NCBI GenBank assembly: GCA_964403885.1
Contig: CAYOHY010000005.1
Coordinates: 1-64,000 of the forward strand
DNA: 64,000 bases
DNA from: CAYOHY01 sp964403885
Lineage (GTDB): Bacteria > Actinomycetota > Coriobacteriia > Anaerosomatales > PHET01
Reading direction: 5' to 3'
Shown piece after piece: positions 26,340 through 34,672 of the stretch (positions within the stretch are counted from its first letter, which is position 1; every line of letters starts with the position of its first letter). The notes under the pieces are model-generated. The model searched no databases and was not told the DNA's origin. It was given only the letters and a program-made list of their open reading frames with translations. The position numbers and the translations under genes are program-made.

Positions 26340-26953
26340 CGATGAAGCCAGAGTCCCTTACCCCGCTTCAGCTCGACGCCCTGCGTGAGGTGGGCGGTAT
26401 CGGCGCGGGCCATGCTGCGACCGCGCTGTCACAGTTGGTCGACCGCCCGGTGACCCTTGGCGTTCCGCGGATAGAGATACTCCCGATCGCCAGGGTTCCG
26501 TACGTCTTCGGGGGCCCCGAAGACCTGGTCTTGGCGGTCTACGCGCGCATGCTCGGAGACGTCAGCGGTGGCGTGTTGTTCATGGCGCCCAGAGACGTCG
26601 CGCTGTCCCTTTTCGACCTTCTGCATGGCAGAGAGGTGGGGACCACGAAGTCGGTGGGGCACGAGGAAGAGGGCCTGCTCAGGCACGTCGCCTCGATCCT
26701 CATCTCCGCTTACCTCGCAGCCATCGCCCGCATGGCCGATCTCGATGTGCTGCCCTCGAGTCCTGCATTGGCGTTCGACATGGCGGGTGCCCTGCTGCAA
26801 TCGGCGATAGCCGAGATCGGCCTAGGTGGCGACGACGCCCTGCTCGTGAGGACCTCGTTCGTCGATGAGGGCCGTGTGCTCGACGCCGCACTCTTCTTCT
26901 TGCCTGACCCCGAAAGCCTCTCGGTGCTTCTCGGCCGTCTTGGGATGGCCTGA
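26336..26953 (+). CDS. cheC: CheC-like protein, both phosphatase motifs degenerate
   Basis: CheC normally removes phosphate from CheY and binds CheD. This 205-residue protein has the two-fold CheC repeat. In the first active region the conserved ExxN reads E18-V-G-G21, and the following GAGN reads GAGH. In the second the motif reads H117-V-A-S120. Both catalytic Asn residues, and one Glu, are therefore missing, so CheY-P phosphatase activity is unlikely. It could still act as a CheD-binding or CheY-P-binding switch. The position between cheA and cheD supports that role. The start is ATG 26336; the later ATG at 26342 is possible. Confidence 0.85.
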   Translation: MTMKPESLTPLQLDALREVGGIGAGHAATALSQLVDRPVTLGVPRIEILPIARVPYVFGGPEDLVLAVYARMLGDVSGGVLFMAPRDVALSLFDLLHGREVGTTKSVGHEEEGLLRHVASILISAYLAAIARMADLDVLPSSPALAFDMAGALLQSAIAEIGLGGDDALLVRTSFVDEGRVLDAALFFLPDPESLSVLLGRLGMA

Positions 26954-26956
26954 CGC

Positions 26957-27463
26957 GTGGGTCACGATCACGTCATCTGGCACGTCGAAGACAAGCTGAT
27001 CGAAGTGGGCATCGGCGGTCTGGTCGTGAGCGACGCTCCCTATCGGATCATGACGCCTGCACTGGGCTCGTGCGTGGCGGTCGCCATCTTCGACACGTTC
27101 GCGAAGCGCGGCGGTCTCGCACACATCATGCTGCCCACCGCCACTCCGGGCACCAAGGCAGAGGTCGGCCGATTCGCCGATCAGGCGGTACCGGAGTTGG
27201 TGAACCGCCTGTCTGAGGCCGGGTCGCTCAGGATGAGGCTTCAGGCCAAGATCGCGGGTGGTGCCGCGATGTTTCACGGTGAGAGCGCGATCGCGAGCAT
27301 CGGCGAGCGCAACATCACCGAGGTGAAGCGTCAACTCGCGCTCATGTCGGTGCCCCTCGTGGCCGAAGATACAGGAGAGGCGCACGCGCGCACGGTCGAG
27401 CTGTCCCTGGACACGGGGGCGTTGCAGGTGCGGAGCTACCAGTTTGGTGTCAGGCGCCTCTAG
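26957..27463 (+). CDS. cheD: CheD receptor deamidase
   Basis: CheD deamidates receptor glutamines and links CheC to receptors and CheA. It has 168 residues and a GTG start three bases after the cheC stop. The catalytic set T33, C39 (ALGSCVAV) and H56 (GLAHIMLP) has the family spacing. The C-terminal part (KIAGGAAMF, then ERNITEVKR) is also typical. It closes the core che operon; a GGDEF gene follows after 18 bp. Confidence 0.93.
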   Translation: MGHDHVIWHVEDKLIEVGIGGLVVSDAPYRIMTPALGSCVAVAIFDTFAKRGGLAHIMLPTATPGTKAEVGRFADQAVPELVNRLSEAGSLRMRLQAKIAGGAAMFHGESAIASIGERNITEVKRQLALMSVPLVAEDTGEAHARTVELSLDTGALQVRSYQFGVRRL

Positions 27464-27481
27464 GAAGGAACACTGCCGCAC

Positions 27482-28978
27482 ATGGCCCTGACGGATCCCA
27501 TAGAGTCGTTCGTCGCCCAGACCGACCGGCGGCCGCGCGAGATCACCATCGCGATCGTGGGTGGCGGTACGCGTGCGGCGTCGTTGCTCCGGCTGGTGAG
27601 CGACCTCGAAAGCGTGCGCGTTGCCGCCGTGTGCTCGGCGACGGTAGGCTCCCCGGCCATGCGGCTCGCCAACGATCTGGGCATCTTCGCGACCAATCAC
27701 CTCGTAGAGGTCTTCCAGGTCCCTCAGCTCGATCTGGTCGTCGACATCTCCGACGACCCCCGCGTCTACGCCGAGATCGAAGCCACGCGCCCCGGGCACG
27801 TGAGCCTCATCGGGTCCACAGGCTCTGAGTTGCTATGGGACCTGCTGGTCGCCCGCAAGCGGGGCGAGGAGCAAGAGAAGCTCTTCGTCGAGCTGCAGGT
27901 GGCCTACGACAAGATCCGTAGCCATGAGCGCCACATGCAGTCGAGCAAAGAGGCGCTCGAGGCCGCGAACGAGGAGCTCGAGAGCCGGCTGGCCGAGATC
28001 TTCTTCACTCACGAGTTCTTCAAGGCGCTGACCCAGTTCACTCAGGTCGACGACGTGTGTTCGCTGATCGTGGATGGCTGCAACGGCATCCTCGGCGCTG
28101 AGATCAGTTGCGTGTATCTGTTCAATCGTGATGACTGGACCCTTCACCTGAGGGCGTCCCAGGGCCGCCCGCACCACGCGTTCGTCGAGGTGATTCCGGT
28201 CTCGGAGACGGTGCTCGGCTATGCGTTTCGCGAGGGCTCGGTACACGAACCTCATGTCGACGCAGGCACCGGCTCCTCGGCGTGGGTGGTTGACACGGCT
28301 GATGTCGCGAGCCAGGCGGCTGTTCCGCTGCGCGCCGGCGAGAACGTGTTCGGTGTCATGGTCATGGCGTCCGCCATGCACCGCGAGCTGTCGCCGGTCG
28401 AGCTTGAGCGCCTGCAGGTCCTGGGCAACCAGGCTTCGCTCTCGCTTCAGAACGCGCTGCTCCACAGCGAGCTTGAGCGCCTCTCCGTCACCGATCGGCT
28501 GACCGACCTCTACAACCACGGCTACTTCCAGCAGCGCCTCGAAGAGGAGCTGAAGCGGTCCGACAGGTTCGGGCACGCGCTGTCGCTCATCATGCTCGAT
28601 ATCGATGACTTCAAGGAGTTCAACGATACCTACGGGCATCCGCGTGGCGATGCGGTCCTCAAGGCCGTCGCATCCGTCATCAGCAGCAACCTGCGCGACA
28701 TGGACATCGCCGCACGCTACGGCGGTGAGGAGTTCGTGCTCGTGCTCCCGGAGACCGACTGTGCCGGGGCGACGGCGGTCGCAGAGCGAATCAGGCTCGG
28801 GATCGAGGAGATCTCGATCGACGTGCGTGGTACCTCGTGCGGGCGCACCGTCTCCATCGGCGTGGCGAGCTTCCCGAGTCATGCAGATGGCCCTCAGCGC
28901 CTTCTCGAGGTCGCCGACCAGGCGATGTACAGAGCCAAGCGAGCGGGAAAGAACCGGGTGGAGACCGCCTGCGGATAG
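27482..28978 (+). CDS. Rossmann-GAF-GGDEF diguanylate cyclase
   Basis: This 498-residue soluble protein probably makes c-di-GMP. Residues about 20-120 form a Rossmann-like domain beginning ITIAIVGGGTRAAS, with AVCSAT and VVDISDDPRV strands, as in NAD(P)-binding proteins. A coiled coil (about 125-185), a GAF domain (about 195-335) and a GGDEF domain (about 340-498) follow. The active loop is GGEEF (from residue 414), with an RxxD inhibitory site five residues before it, so product feedback is likely. The N-terminal nucleotide-binding-like domain is unusual on a diguanylate cyclase and could sense NAD(H). It is placed directly after cheD and is likely co-transcribed. Confidence 0.88.
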   Translation: MALTDPIESFVAQTDRRPREITIAIVGGGTRAASLLRLVSDLESVRVAAVCSATVGSPAMRLANDLGIFATNHLVEVFQVPQLDLVVDISDDPRVYAEIEATRPGHVSLIGSTGSELLWDLLVARKRGEEQEKLFVELQVAYDKIRSHERHMQSSKEALEAANEELESRLAEIFFTHEFFKALTQFTQVDDVCSLIVDGCNGILGAEISCVYLFNRDDWTLHLRASQGRPHHAFVEVIPVSETVLGYAFREGSVHEPHVDAGTGSSAWVVDTADVASQAAVPLRAGENVFGVMVMASAMHRELSPVELERLQVLGNQASLSLQNALLHSELERLSVTDRLTDLYNHGYFQQRLEEELKRSDRFGHALSLIMLDIDDFKEFNDTYGHPRGDAVLKAVASVISSNLRDMDIAARYGGEEFVLVLPETDCAGATAVAERIRLGIEEISIDVRGTSCGRTVSIGVASFPSHADGPQRLLEVADQAMYRAKRAGKNRVETACG

Positions 28979-28995
28979 ACGAGGGGTGATGGTCG

Positions 28996-29346
28996 GTGGG
29001 ACTGCGCAGCGCGCTTGCCGCGCTCCCGGACGACCGTGACACTCGCGAAGCGGTGCGCTCGACGCTGTTGTTCCTCGTAGGCCATCAGGGCGAAGCGGTC
29101 GATGAAGCGAGGATCGCGCGGGCGACCTCGCTCGACCCCGACCGTCTCAGGCCCGTTCTTGAGGCTCTGGATCACGCCTTCGTGATAGACTGCGGCGTTG
29201 GCTCGGACCCGGATTCGTGTACGTATGCACCCGATCCGGTGCTCGCGCTCGAGGTGCGCCGCTTCCTTCAGGCTGCGGGCGTCCCTCAGCAGCGACTCCA
29301 GCGGGGGGTCGACCGTTTCCGCGGGCGGTTTGGTTCGAGCGCGTAG
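28996..29346 (+). CDS. Small hypothetical protein, winged-helix-like
   Basis: This 116-residue soluble protein is Arg/Asp-rich and mostly helical. A central part (about 45-65, EARIARATSLDPDRLRPVLEAL) looks like a winged-helix motif of the ArsR/MarR type, followed by a short beta segment (AFVIDCGVG). It could be a DNA-binding or protein-binding regulator. The start is GTG 28996, 17 bp after the GGDEF gene. It is probably the tail of the che/GGDEF transcript. The family is not recognised. Confidence 0.65.
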   Translation: MGLRSALAALPDDRDTREAVRSTLLFLVGHQGEAVDEARIARATSLDPDRLRPVLEALDHAFVIDCGVGSDPDSCTYAPDPVLALEVRRFLQAAGVPQQRLQRGVDRFRGRFGSSA

Positions 29347-29366
29347 TGCCTGGGAGGACTCAATCG

Positions 29367-30260
29367 ATGAAGCCGGTGCGTCTCGGCGACCGCGGCATGG
29401 CCGTGGAGGACATACAGCGTCGCTTGCGCGCGCTCGGATACGACCTGGGGCCCACCGGCATCGATGGCGTCTTCTTTGGCCGCACTGCCGAGGCCGTCAC
29501 GGCGTTTCAAGCGGAGCGGGGACTTGCCGATGACGGTCTCGTGGGCGACGAGACGTGGGCGGCGCTGGTCGATGCCACCTTCACGCTCGGTGACAGGATG
29601 CTCTACCTGCGCATGCCGCACTTCCACGGGCGCGATGTCGCCGTGTTGCAGGAGGCGCTCAACGCATTGGGCTTTGCGTGTGGCGAGCCCGATGGGATCT
29701 TTGGCGGATTCAGCGAGCGGGCGGTGAGGGAGTTCCAGCGCAACTCGGGCCTCACTCCTGACGGGATCGCCGGTGACGACACCATCCGCGCCATCATGGC
29801 GCTCAAGCACGTCTGGCAAGGCAAGGACCCGTACGCCCACTCTGCGGCGCGCGCGACCACCGCTCGCGCATGCGAGGGACTCTCGAAGGCCCGGATCGTC
29901 GTAGGCGGCCTCGACGAGGCGGGCGCAGAGGTGGCGAAGCGTCTTGCGAACCTGGCCGTGGCCACCACGCCGGACGCCGACGTGGTCGTCGTGGACCACG
30001 GTGCGGAGGTTCCCACGGCAGCCTCGCTGGTGCTGTGGATATGCGGCGACGGCACAGCATCTGCTGTCGTAGGTCGTCCCGTTGTACGCGCGGATCGCCC
30101 TGAGACGCTCTCCGCGAGACTGCTCGCTGCCGTCACCGTTGCACGTTCGGGGTGTCCCGAGGTGGTCGTGGAGCTGGCGCTCGATGATGCGGGAGATGAG
30201 CATGAGCAGCAGCGCGCTGCGGTGCATCTGCTCGATGCGGTGTGTGGTGTCTTCGCCTAG
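29367..30260 (+). CDS. Protein with two peptidoglycan-binding domains
   Basis: This 297-residue protein starts at ATG 29367 with GGGAGG 11 bases before; longer frames would overlap the previous gene. Two PG_binding_1 repeats (about 5-70, RLGDRGMAVEDIQRRLRALG, and about 80-150, HFHGRDVAVLQEALNALGF) are followed by an alpha/beta C-terminal part with VVGGLDEAGAEVAKRL and ADVVVVDHG. This resembles a Rossmann fold without clear catalytic residues. No signal peptide is visible, which is odd for a wall-binding protein. The role is unknown; context places it next to the NlpC/P60 hydrolase. Confidence 0.78.
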   Translation: MKPVRLGDRGMAVEDIQRRLRALGYDLGPTGIDGVFFGRTAEAVTAFQAERGLADDGLVGDETWAALVDATFTLGDRMLYLRMPHFHGRDVAVLQEALNALGFACGEPDGIFGGFSERAVREFQRNSGLTPDGIAGDDTIRAIMALKHVWQGKDPYAHSAARATTARACEGLSKARIVVGGLDEAGAEVAKRLANLAVATTPDADVVVVDHGAEVPTAASLVLWICGDGTASAVVGRPVVRADRPETLSARLLAAVTVARSGCPEVVVELALDDAGDEHEQQRAAVHLLDAVCGVFA

Positions 30261-30295
30261 CGGCGGGGCCTCGTGTTAGAATTCGACGGTGGAAT

Positions 30296-31351
30296 ATGCC
30301 GCCGGACAGCCAGGGAGGCAACGAACTGACTACCCGACGTAATGTCGTATGCGCGCTTCTCTTGAGCGCAGCGCTCCTCATAAACGCCACTCCCGCAGTG
30401 GCGGTGCCGTCCAGCAAGCTGGACCAGGCCCGGGCTGTGAAGTCCCAGGTCGACGCCCTCGATGCGCGTGTCGAGAGGGCTTCTGAGCGCTACAACGAAG
30501 CCGCAGACAAGCACGCAAAGCTGCTCGTGCAGAAGCGCGCTGCGGAGAAGAAGCTCAAGAAGGTGCGCGCCCGCATGGACGTGGTGCAGAAGCATCTCAA
30601 CGTCCGCGCCCGCAGCATGTATCGTTCAGGCCCGATGGGCTTCGTCGACGTGCTTCTCGGTGCGCAGTCGTTCGATGAGTTCGCCGCCACGTGGGACGTG
30701 CTGCGCGACTTGAACGAGAGCGACGCCGCCTCGGTGGCCGAGCTCAAGTCGCTGCGCGCCGAGGCCAAAGCGGCCCACAAGACGCTTGCGGCCAAGGAGA
30801 AGGCGGCATCGCACCAGGTCGCGATCATGCGCACCAACCGCAACGCCATCCTCGACAAGCTCGCCGAGCGCAAGCGCAAGCTCGCCGGACTCGAGTCTGA
30901 GATCGCCGCTCTCGAGCGCGCCGAGGAGGCCGCACAGGCCGCACGCGCGGTCTCGTTCGTGAAGCATCGCTCTCGCGGCGACCGCAACTTCCCGCCGCCT
31001 CGCCATGCTGCACGCAGTGAGGTCGTGGCCATCGCCAAGCAGTACCTTGGCGCGCCGTACGTGTGGGGTGCGGACGGCCCCAACTCGTTTGACTGCTCCG
31101 GCCTGACCATGTTCGTGTACCGCCAGGTGGGCGTGAGTCTGCCGCACAGCTCGCGGGCACAGATCAACTGCGGTGAGCGCGTGAGCCGCTCGGACCTTCA
31201 GCCCGGCGACCTCGTGTTCTTCGGGTCGCCCATCCACCACGTGGGCATCTACGTGGGTGGCGGGATGTACATCCACGCACCGCACACGGGCGACGTGGTC
31301 AAGATATCGCCGCTCAACCGCAACGACTATGCGGGTGCCTGCCGCCCGTAG
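30296..31351 (+). CDS. Secreted NlpC/P60 endopeptidase with coiled coil
   Basis: This is a cell-wall peptidase that cuts stem peptides. A signal peptide (CALLLSAALLINATPAVA) is followed by a long coiled coil (about 110-250 codons into the frame, rich in Lys/Ala/Glu) and a C-terminal NlpC/P60 domain with catalytic Cys in FDCSGLTMF, His in HHVGIYVG and the third residue in HAPH. The layout resembles RipA- and PcsB-like division hydrolases. The start is uncertain. ATG 30296 has no ribosome site and would be only about seven bases into the transcript if TAGAAT (30277-30282) is the -10 box. CTG 30326 has GGGAGG seven bases before it and gives a cleaner signal peptide. Confidence 0.9.
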   Translation: MPPDSQGGNELTTRRNVVCALLLSAALLINATPAVAVPSSKLDQARAVKSQVDALDARVERASERYNEAADKHAKLLVQKRAAEKKLKKVRARMDVVQKHLNVRARSMYRSGPMGFVDVLLGAQSFDEFAATWDVLRDLNESDAASVAELKSLRAEAKAAHKTLAAKEKAASHQVAIMRTNRNAILDKLAERKRKLAGLESEIAALERAEEAAQAARAVSFVKHRSRGDRNFPPPRHAARSEVVAIAKQYLGAPYVWGADGPNSFDCSGLTMFVYRQVGVSLPHSSRAQINCGERVSRSDLQPGDLVFFGSPIHHVGIYVGGGMYIHAPHTGDVVKISPLNRNDYAGACRP

Positions 31352-31370
31352 CCGCTGAATAGCTCCAGTC

Positions 31371-31407
31371 CGCGCCCCCGCACTCCGATAGCGAGTGTGG
31401 GGGCGCG
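31371..31407 (+). terminator. Strong terminator hairpin after NlpC/P60 gene
   Basis: CGCGCCCCCGCACTC (31371-31385) pairs with GAGTGTGGGGGCGCG (31393-31407) with one G-U pair and a seven-base loop, followed by CTGCTTT. Confidence 0.8.
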
Positions 31408-31477
31408 CTGCTTTGGGGCGCCCGCGTGCGCTAGACTGAGCGCACGACCATGCATCACACACGGGAGATGACTCGCG

Positions 31478-32581
31478 ATGGCGGAGATCGACGGCCTGCT
31501 TCGGATCATGACTGAGCGTGGGAGCTCTGACCTTCACGTGAAGGCGGGGAGTCCTCCGGCGGTTCGGTTGAACGGCCGACTGCTCGTTCTCAATGACCTG
31601 CCGGTCCTCACCGCCGAGCAGACGCAGATCCTTGCCCTCGGCATGATGGACGAGCGACAGAAGTCGTCGTTCGAGAATCACTGCGAGACGGACTTCGCGT
31701 ACTCGCTGCCCGGTGTGGGGCGGTTCCGCGTCAACGTCTTCCATCAGCGCGGCAGCCTAGGAATGACACTGCGCCGAGTGGCCACCGAGCGCGCAAGCCT
31801 CGAGGAGCTGGGTCTTCCCCCGGTCATCCGTCGGCTTGCCGACGAGTCGCGCGGACTGATTCTCGTGACCGGCACGGCAGGGTCGGGCAAGACCACGACG
31901 CTCGCCGGCATGATCGATCACATCAACCACACCCGCGAGGGTCACATCGTGACCATCGAGGATCCCATCGAAGTCCTTCACAAGGACGACAAGTGCATCG
32001 TCAACCAGCGCGAGATCGGTCTCGACACCGAGAGCTATGCTGACGCGCTGCGCCACGTGGTGCGGCAAGACCCCGACGTCATCCTCATCGGAGAGATGCG
32101 AGATCACGAGACCGTTGCCGCCGCGCTCACGGCTGCCGAGATCGGCAACCTCGTGCTGTCGACACTGCACACGATCGACGCGACCGAGACGATCAACCGA
32201 GTCATCGACTTCTTCCCGCCGTATCAGCAGAAGCAGATCAGGCTCATGCTCTCTGCCACGCTGAGGGGCATCGTGTCCCTGAGGCTGATCCCTTCCATCC
32301 AGGGCGGTCTCGTTCCGGCCGTCGAGGTGCTCGTCGTCACGGCGACGGTCAGGGAGTACATCAACGACCCGGACAAGACCTATCTGATCCGAGACGCGAT
32401 GGAGGACGGCGAGTACTACGGCATGCAGACGTTCGACCAGTCACTCCTGCGTCTCTACCAGGAGCGGCGCATCACCTTGGACGACGCGATCGCGATGGCC
32501 AACAACGCCCATGACTTCAAGATCAAGGTCCGTCAGCTGGGCATCGATCCGCACTCTGCAGCTCAGACCGGCGTCTACTAG
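31478..32581 (+). CDS. pilT: Type IV pilus retraction ATPase PilT
   Basis: PilT powers pilus retraction and twitching. It has 367 residues: an N-terminal PAS-like domain (SSDLHVKAGSPP), Walker A GTAGSGKTTT, an Asp box TIEDPIE, Walker B VILIGEMRD and a His box NLVLSTLHT. The C-terminal region lacks the tetracysteine seen in PilB assembly ATPases, which fits PilT. No other pilus gene is in the window. With the chemotaxis operon nearby and no flagella, it may be the motor driven by that pathway. The stop overlaps the convergent VanZ-like gene by four bases. Confidence 0.92.
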   Translation: MAEIDGLLRIMTERGSSDLHVKAGSPPAVRLNGRLLVLNDLPVLTAEQTQILALGMMDERQKSSFENHCETDFAYSLPGVGRFRVNVFHQRGSLGMTLRRVATERASLEELGLPPVIRRLADESRGLILVTGTAGSGKTTTLAGMIDHINHTREGHIVTIEDPIEVLHKDDKCIVNQREIGLDTESYADALRHVVRQDPDVILIGEMRDHETVAAALTAAEIGNLVLSTLHTIDATETINRVIDFFPPYQQKQIRLMLSATLRGIVSLRLIPSIQGGLVPAVEVLVVTATVREYINDPDKTYLIRDAMEDGEYYGMQTFDQSLLRLYQERRITLDDAIAMANNAHDFKIKVRQLGIDPHSAAQTGVY

Positions 32582-32979
32582 GCCCGCTTCGATCCAAAGA
32601 GGCGTCTCCCCAGGTAGAGCACTGTGACCGCGGTCGCCGCGCCGGCTGTGTCGGTGAGCCAGTCGATCGGGTCCGGAGTGCGCAGCGGCACGAACGACTG
32701 GTGGAACTCGTCGGTGATCGCGTAGCCCGATGCCACAGCGAGCGCCAACCACGCTGAGCGCGCGGGGGAGTTGTCGACCCTCAGTGCGCCGTAGAGCAAT
32801 GAGGCGAGGATCGCGTACTCGGTGAAGTGCGCCACCTCGCCGTACTTGCCGGGGATGCGCGATCCGGGCACGGAAGACACGGCGAAGATCGCGGCCGCCC
32901 AGGCGGCGCACGCCGCCCAGAGAAGCAGCCGCCTTACGGTGCGGTGTCGATGTGTGGTGGGTGTGCTGTCATCTGCCAT
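32578..32979 (-). CDS. VanZ-like membrane protein
   Basis: This 133-residue protein has four predicted membrane helices and VanZ-family marks: FAVSSVPGS, HFTEYAILASLLYGAL (conserved Glu) and GYAITDEFHQSFVP with DPIDWLTDTAGA. VanZ relatives are linked with glycopeptide tolerance, but most chromosomal copies have no known job. It is transcribed alone against pilT. Confidence 0.85.
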   Translation of the reverse strand: MADDSTPTTHRHRTVRRLLLWAACAAWAAAIFAVSSVPGSRIPGKYGEVAHFTEYAILASLLYGALRVDNSPARSAWLALAVASGYAITDEFHQSFVPLRTPDPIDWLTDTAGAATAVTVLYLGRRLFGSKRA

Positions 32980-33052
32980 CGCGCGAGTCTATCATCATCG
33001 ACTACGGCGCGAGGCGAGTTCGGCTCGGGCGACGCTTCTCGATGGAGGTCAC

Positions 33053-33961
33053 ATGCAGCGCAGGTGGTCATTGGTCGCGGTTGTTCTCTCGGCAGCGTGC
33101 TTCGGGACGCTGGCGATCCTGACGCCGCTCGCCTACGAGGCGAACGCCAAGCCTCTCCCGCTGCTCGCGTGGCGATTCGTCATAGCGGCCCTGCTCCTCG
33201 GGGTGCTTGCGTCCTGGCGAGACCGCCGGGCGCTCTTCGTTCCGGCGGCGGATGTCGGACGCTACGCACTGTTGGCGCTCACGGGCTACGGCGCCGCATC
33301 GGTCTGCTTCTTCTACGCGCTCAAGTTCGCAGCGGCGTCCGTCGTGGCGGTGCTGCTCTATGCCTATCCGGCTCTGGTTGCGATCGCCGGGTGGGTGTTT
33401 CTCAAGCAGAAGGCCACCTGGCAGCAGGCGGTGGCCGTCGTCGTCACCTTCGTCGGCTGCGCTCTGGTGGTGGGACTGGGGACCGCAGGCGCGGTGGCGT
33501 CGTGGCAGGGTATCGCGTTGGGTCTTGGGGCGGCGGTGGGCTATACCCTGTTCAATCTGCTCTCGGCCCGCTGGCTCCCTGGCAGGTCCCGACTGACGAT
33601 GATGGCGTACACGTTCGGTATCGCCGCATTGCTGCCGGCGGTAGGCGCGCTGGCCTCGGGCGGCCAGGGGGCGCTGTCTCCGGCGTCGTGGCATCCTGAG
33701 GCGTGGGTCTATCTCATCGCGATCGTGCTGGTGCCCACCTTCGCGGCGATCGTGCTCTACCTTGAGGGAATCCGAGGCCTCGGCCCCGCGCAGGCGGCAG
33801 TCATCTCGACCCTCGAGCCGCTGTTCACCATCGCGTTGGCCGCAGTGGTGCTGGATGAGCGACTCGCGCCGCTCCAGTGGCTTGGCGCGGCTCTCGTGCT
33901 GGGGGGCGTTGTCACTGCCGAGGTGGGCGCTCGCGCTGTGGATCAGCCGGCTCCGTCCTAG
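33053..33961 (+). CDS. EamA/DMT family transporter
   Basis: This 302-residue membrane protein has ten helices in two EamA repeats (about 1-140 and 150-290). The second half has the typical YLEGIRGLGPAQAAVISTLEPLFT and LDERLAPLQWLGAALVLGG. It is probably an exporter of a small metabolite; the substrate cannot be told. The start is ATG 33053 with GGAGG six bases before. The last bases overlap the convergent gene at 33958. Confidence 0.9.
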   Translation: MQRRWSLVAVVLSAACFGTLAILTPLAYEANAKPLPLLAWRFVIAALLLGVLASWRDRRALFVPAADVGRYALLALTGYGAASVCFFYALKFAAASVVAVLLYAYPALVAIAGWVFLKQKATWQQAVAVVVTFVGCALVVGLGTAGAVASWQGIALGLGAAVGYTLFNLLSARWLPGRSRLTMMAYTFGIAALLPAVGALASGGQGALSPASWHPEAWVYLIAIVLVPTFAAIVLYLEGIRGLGPAQAAVISTLEPLFTIALAAVVLDERLAPLQWLGAALVLGGVVTAEVGARAVDQPAPS

Positions 33962-34569
33962 CCTCGTGCGGCGATCCAGCCCACCCATGCGTTGATCGCA
34001 AGCCAGCCCAGGACGGCCACCGCTGCCTGAGCGCCCCACGTGATGAGCACCGCGCGGCGTGCTGAGACGCGGGCCTCCCCAAGCCGGAGCAGCGCCCACA
34101 GGGTGAGGGCCGCTGAGGCGGCCCATGCGACGACCGCAAGCAACGGATCGAGCGCGACCACCCATGCGCACGTCCCAAGTGCCCACGCGCCGCGAACAGC
34201 GGAGGGGTCGCGGCGAAGGGTGCGCACGGTGAGCCCGAGAATGGCGAGCCTGGCCAGCGCCCAGATGACCTGCGACATCGCCGCGATCGCGGCAGCGCCA
34301 CGTTCAGCTCCCGGCGAGGCCACTGCGATTCTCAGCAAAGCGCCCAGCGACAGCATCAAGACGCAGACGATGACCGCCGAGGGTCGCAGGAGCGCCTCGA
34401 TGCGTCCCGAGCGGGCCACGCGCAACTCGTCCGCCACGCTCTGCGCGAGCGCGGTCCCTGCCTGTGTCGTCCCAACCGCTGTGCGGTTCACCAAGCGGTG
34501 CCACCAGCGGAAAAGCGACTGAGGCAGGGATCGGGAGCCCGTCTCGGCACTGGGTTTGCGTGATACCAT
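33958..34569 (-). CDS. Hypothetical membrane protein
   Basis: This 203-residue protein has a basic, Ser-rich N-terminal cytoplasmic part (about 1-65) and then four or five hydrophobic helices. I see no conserved motif. It is divergent from the PBP gene (start 34673), so the 103 bases between them hold both promoters. It overlaps the EamA stop on the other strand. Confidence 0.65.
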   Translation of the reverse strand: MVSRKPSAETGSRSLPQSLFRWWHRLVNRTAVGTTQAGTALAQSVADELRVARSGRIEALLRPSAVIVCVLMLSLGALLRIAVASPGAERGAAAIAAMSQVIWALARLAILGLTVRTLRRDPSAVRGAWALGTCAWVVALDPLLAVVAWAASAALTLWALLRLGEARVSARRAVLITWGAQAAVAVLGWLAINAWVGWIAARG

Positions 34570-34672
34570 GTTCGCGTCGCTTTCAGCGCTCGGGCGGCGC
34601 GTTTCGTGCCGCCGCGGCCGCCGTGTGGAGCCGCCTCAGGCAAGTGTACTCGACCCGATCAAGGAGGAGCCG

